6,686 nt of DNA, from the NCBI GenBank assembly GCA_046724035.1, contig JBKOVT010000231.1, forward strand, positions 1 to 6,686. Direction: 5' to 3'. Positions 5,449 through 6,686 of this stretch are shown here, piece after piece. Each line of letters opens with the position of its first letter. Within the stretch, counting starts at the first letter, position 1. The notes beneath the pieces were generated by a model that did not search any database, was not told the DNA's origin, and saw only the letters and a program-made list of their open reading frames with translations. Source of the DNA: DATARH01 sp046724035 (lineage in GTDB: Bacteria > Pseudomonadota > Alphaproteobacteria > ATCC43930 > CGMCC-115725). The position numbers and the translations under genes were made by a program.

Positions 5449-6131
5449 TAGCGCGAGCCCCGCGGCGCCGCCGACTGGCGGATCGCCGTGATCGCCGCCG
5501 CGTAATCGGCGGCGCCGAAGACCGCTGATCCCGCGACGATCGCCGTGGCGCCGGCGTCGATGACCTGCCAGGCATTGACGCCGCTGATCCCGCCATCGAC
5601 CTCGATGATGGGATCGAGCCCGCGCGCGTCGCAAAGTTTCCGCAGCGCACGGATTTTCGGCACGACCGACGGCAAGAAGCTCTGGCCGCCAAAGCCGGGA
5701 TTGACTGACATGATCAGGATGATATCGCAAAGATCGAGCACCTCCTCGATCTGGGTCAGCGAGGTTCCCGGGTTCAGCACCGCGCCGGCGCGCTTGCCGA
5801 GATCGCGGATGTGGGACAGCGTGCGGTGCAGATGAATCGTCGAGCTCGGCTCGCAATGCACGAGCAAATGGTCAGCGCCGGCATGCGCGAAGGCGTCGAG
5901 ATAGCGCTCGGGCTCTACGATCATCAGATGGACGTCGAGCGGTTTCGAGGTGACCCGACGCACCGCTTCGACGACCACCGGCCCGATCGTCAAATTGGGA
6001 ACAAACCGGCCATCCATGACATCGACATGGATCCAGTCGGCGCCGGCGGCCACGACCGCGTTGACCTCTAGGCCAAGCCGCGCGAAATCGGCCGAGAGGA
6101 TCGAAGGCGCGACGATGATCGGCTTTTTCAT
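5448..6131 (-). CDS. rpe: Ribulose-phosphate 3-epimerase
   Basis: Rpe interconverts D-ribulose 5-phosphate and D-xylulose 5-phosphate, linking the oxidative and non-oxidative pentose branches (and the Calvin cycle where present). The 227-residue TIM barrel opens with APSILSADF at 8-16. HVDVMDGRFVPN at 35-46 carries metal ligand H35 and acid/base D37. DVHLMI at 66-71 carries H68. NPGFGGQ at 144-150 is the phosphate loop, and VDGGI at 178-182 carries D179, the partner acid. All expected residues are present. The first ATG gives a normal N-terminus, but the 15-nt gap after zwf has no clear Shine-Dalgarno; the gap holds a five-codon reading frame whose TGA overlaps this ATG. The last residues run to the TAATG overlap with rpiA. 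zwf-rpe-rpiA-HAD read as one transcript. Confidence 0.97.
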   Translation of the reverse strand: MKKPIIVAPSILSADFARLGLEVNAVVAAGADWIHVDVMDGRFVPNLTIGPVVVEAVRRVTSKPLDVHLMIVEPERYLDAFAHAGADHLLVHCEPSSTIHLHRTLSHIRDLGKRAGAVLNPGTSLTQIEEVLDLCDIILIMSVNPGFGGQSFLPSVVPKIRALRKLCDARGLDPIIEVDGGISGVNAWQVIDAGATAIVAGSAVFGAADYAAAITAIRQSAAPRGSR

Positions 6132-6145
6132 GCCGGGAAATTCAT
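6128..6145 (-). other. Five-codon reading frame between zwf and rpe
   Basis: ATG AAT TTC CCG GCA TGA starts one base after the zwf TGA, and its stop overlaps the rpe ATG (ATGA). It could pass terminating ribosomes from zwf to rpe, which otherwise lacks a good ribosome binding site. It may equally be chance; no separate ribosome binding site was seen. Confidence 0.25.
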
Positions 6146-6146
6146 G

Positions 6147-6686
6147 TCACGCGATCGGACGCCATTGGCGACCGCTACGCCATAAGAGCTGCTCGGCGGC
6201 GTCGGGCCCGGCAGTGCCGGCCGTATAAAATTCGAGCGGGACGGTTTTGTCCGAGCGCCACATATCGAGGATCGGCTGAACCACCGCCCAGCCGCACTCG
6301 ACGCTATCGGCCCGCTGGAACAGCATTTGATCGCCGATCATGCAGTCATAGACCAGCGTTTCGTAGCCGGTGCTCGGCTCGGTGTTGAAATAATCGCGAT
6401 ATCGGAAATCCATCCGCACCGCGCCGAGATGGATATCGGGCCCGGGCCGCTTGGCGCCAAATTGCAGGGAGATCCCCTCGTCCGGCTGGATTTGCAATGC
6501 CAGCACGTTGGGGGTGAGCGCCTCGACCGGGGTGTCGCGGAACAGCGCGAACGGCACCCGCTTGAATTGGATCGCGATCTCCGTCGTGCGGCGGGTCAGC
6601 GCCTTGCCGGTGCGCATGTAAAACGGCACGCCGCCCCAGCGCCAATTGTCGATCCCGAGGCGCAGCGCGACATAGGTTTCGGTCAT
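6147..6686 (-). CDS. zwf: Glucose-6-phosphate dehydrogenase, C-terminal part (5' end beyond the window)
   Basis: Zwf oxidises glucose 6-phosphate to 6-phosphogluconolactone with NADP, the first step of the oxidative pentose phosphate and Entner-Doudoroff routes. The 179 visible residues match the C-terminal third of the roughly 490-residue family. TETYVALRL opens the fragment, IDNWRWGGVPFYMRTGKAL (residues 12-30 of the fragment) is a highly conserved stretch, and LQIQPDEGISLQF and GYETLVYDCMIGDQMLFQRA (107-126) follow. The final WRPIA lies just before the stop. The methionine at the window edge is internal, not the start; the N-terminal Rossmann domain and the active-site RIDHYLGK region are outside the window. 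Nothing visible is broken. It is upstream of rpe by 15 nt in the same operon. Confidence 0.96.
   Translation of the reverse strand: MTETYVALRLGIDNWRWGGVPFYMRTGKALTRRTTEIAIQFKRVPFALFRDTPVEALTPNVLALQIQPDEGISLQFGAKRPGPDIHLGAVRMDFRYRDYFNTEPSTGYETLVYDCMIGDQMLFQRADSVECGWAVVQPILDMWRSDKTVPLEFYTAGTAGPDAAEQLLWRSGRQWRPIA

Noticed and set aside
5449..5856. N-terminal extension of RpiA (open frame reaching to 5856)
   Set aside because: The extension is the out-of-frame shadow of rpe; the ATG at 5448 gives a normal-length RpiA with all N-terminal motifs.
6684..6686. ATG at the right edge as the start of zwf
   Set aside because: It codes for an internal methionine; the fragment begins in the middle of the conserved Zwf sequence and lacks the whole nucleotide-binding domain.

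Overview
The window is GC-rich chromosomal DNA. Protein motifs, the short proline- and alanine-rich signal peptides and the mix of small conserved proteins point to an alphaproteobacterium, with Hyphomicrobiales (Rhizobiales) or a relative the best guess; the lineage is an inference from style, not from a marker gene. It reads as ordinary housekeeping sequence: no phage, transposase, CRISPR array, rRNA or tRNA was seen, and no clear new multi-gene system.

Layout. Positions 1-1467 (minus strand) hold a two-gene unit: a threonine-synthase-like PLP enzyme followed 17 nt later by an aspartate-dehydrogenase-like protein that runs off the left edge. An 87-bp divergent gap leads to a plus-strand block (1555-3805): a small conserved cytoplasmic protein of unknown function, a secreted class I cytochrome c, folD, and a small secreted protein of unknown function. 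The folD to secreted-protein gap carries a 16-bp tandem repeat that starts inside the folD stop region, plus a candidate EcfG-type stress promoter. A strong rho-independent terminator closes this block at 3833-3861. It is followed by a pair of palindromes that look like a dispersed intergenic repeat.

Positions 3944-6686 (minus strand) are a tightly packed pentose-phosphate operon in the order zwf (5' end outside the window), rpe, rpiA, and a Cof-type HAD phosphatase. rpe/rpiA share one base (TAATG) and rpiA/HAD share four (ATGA), so translational coupling is likely. Zwf begins the oxidative branch (glucose 6-phosphate to 6-phosphogluconolactone). Rpe and RpiA interconvert ribulose 5-phosphate with xylulose 5-phosphate and ribose 5-phosphate. 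The HAD enzyme presumably removes phosphate from a sugar phosphate or related metabolite.

The points most worth a second look are the tandem repeat and candidate stress promoter after folD, the PLP lyase/amino-acid dehydrogenase pair at the left edge, and the coupling of an unassigned HAD phosphatase to rpiA.
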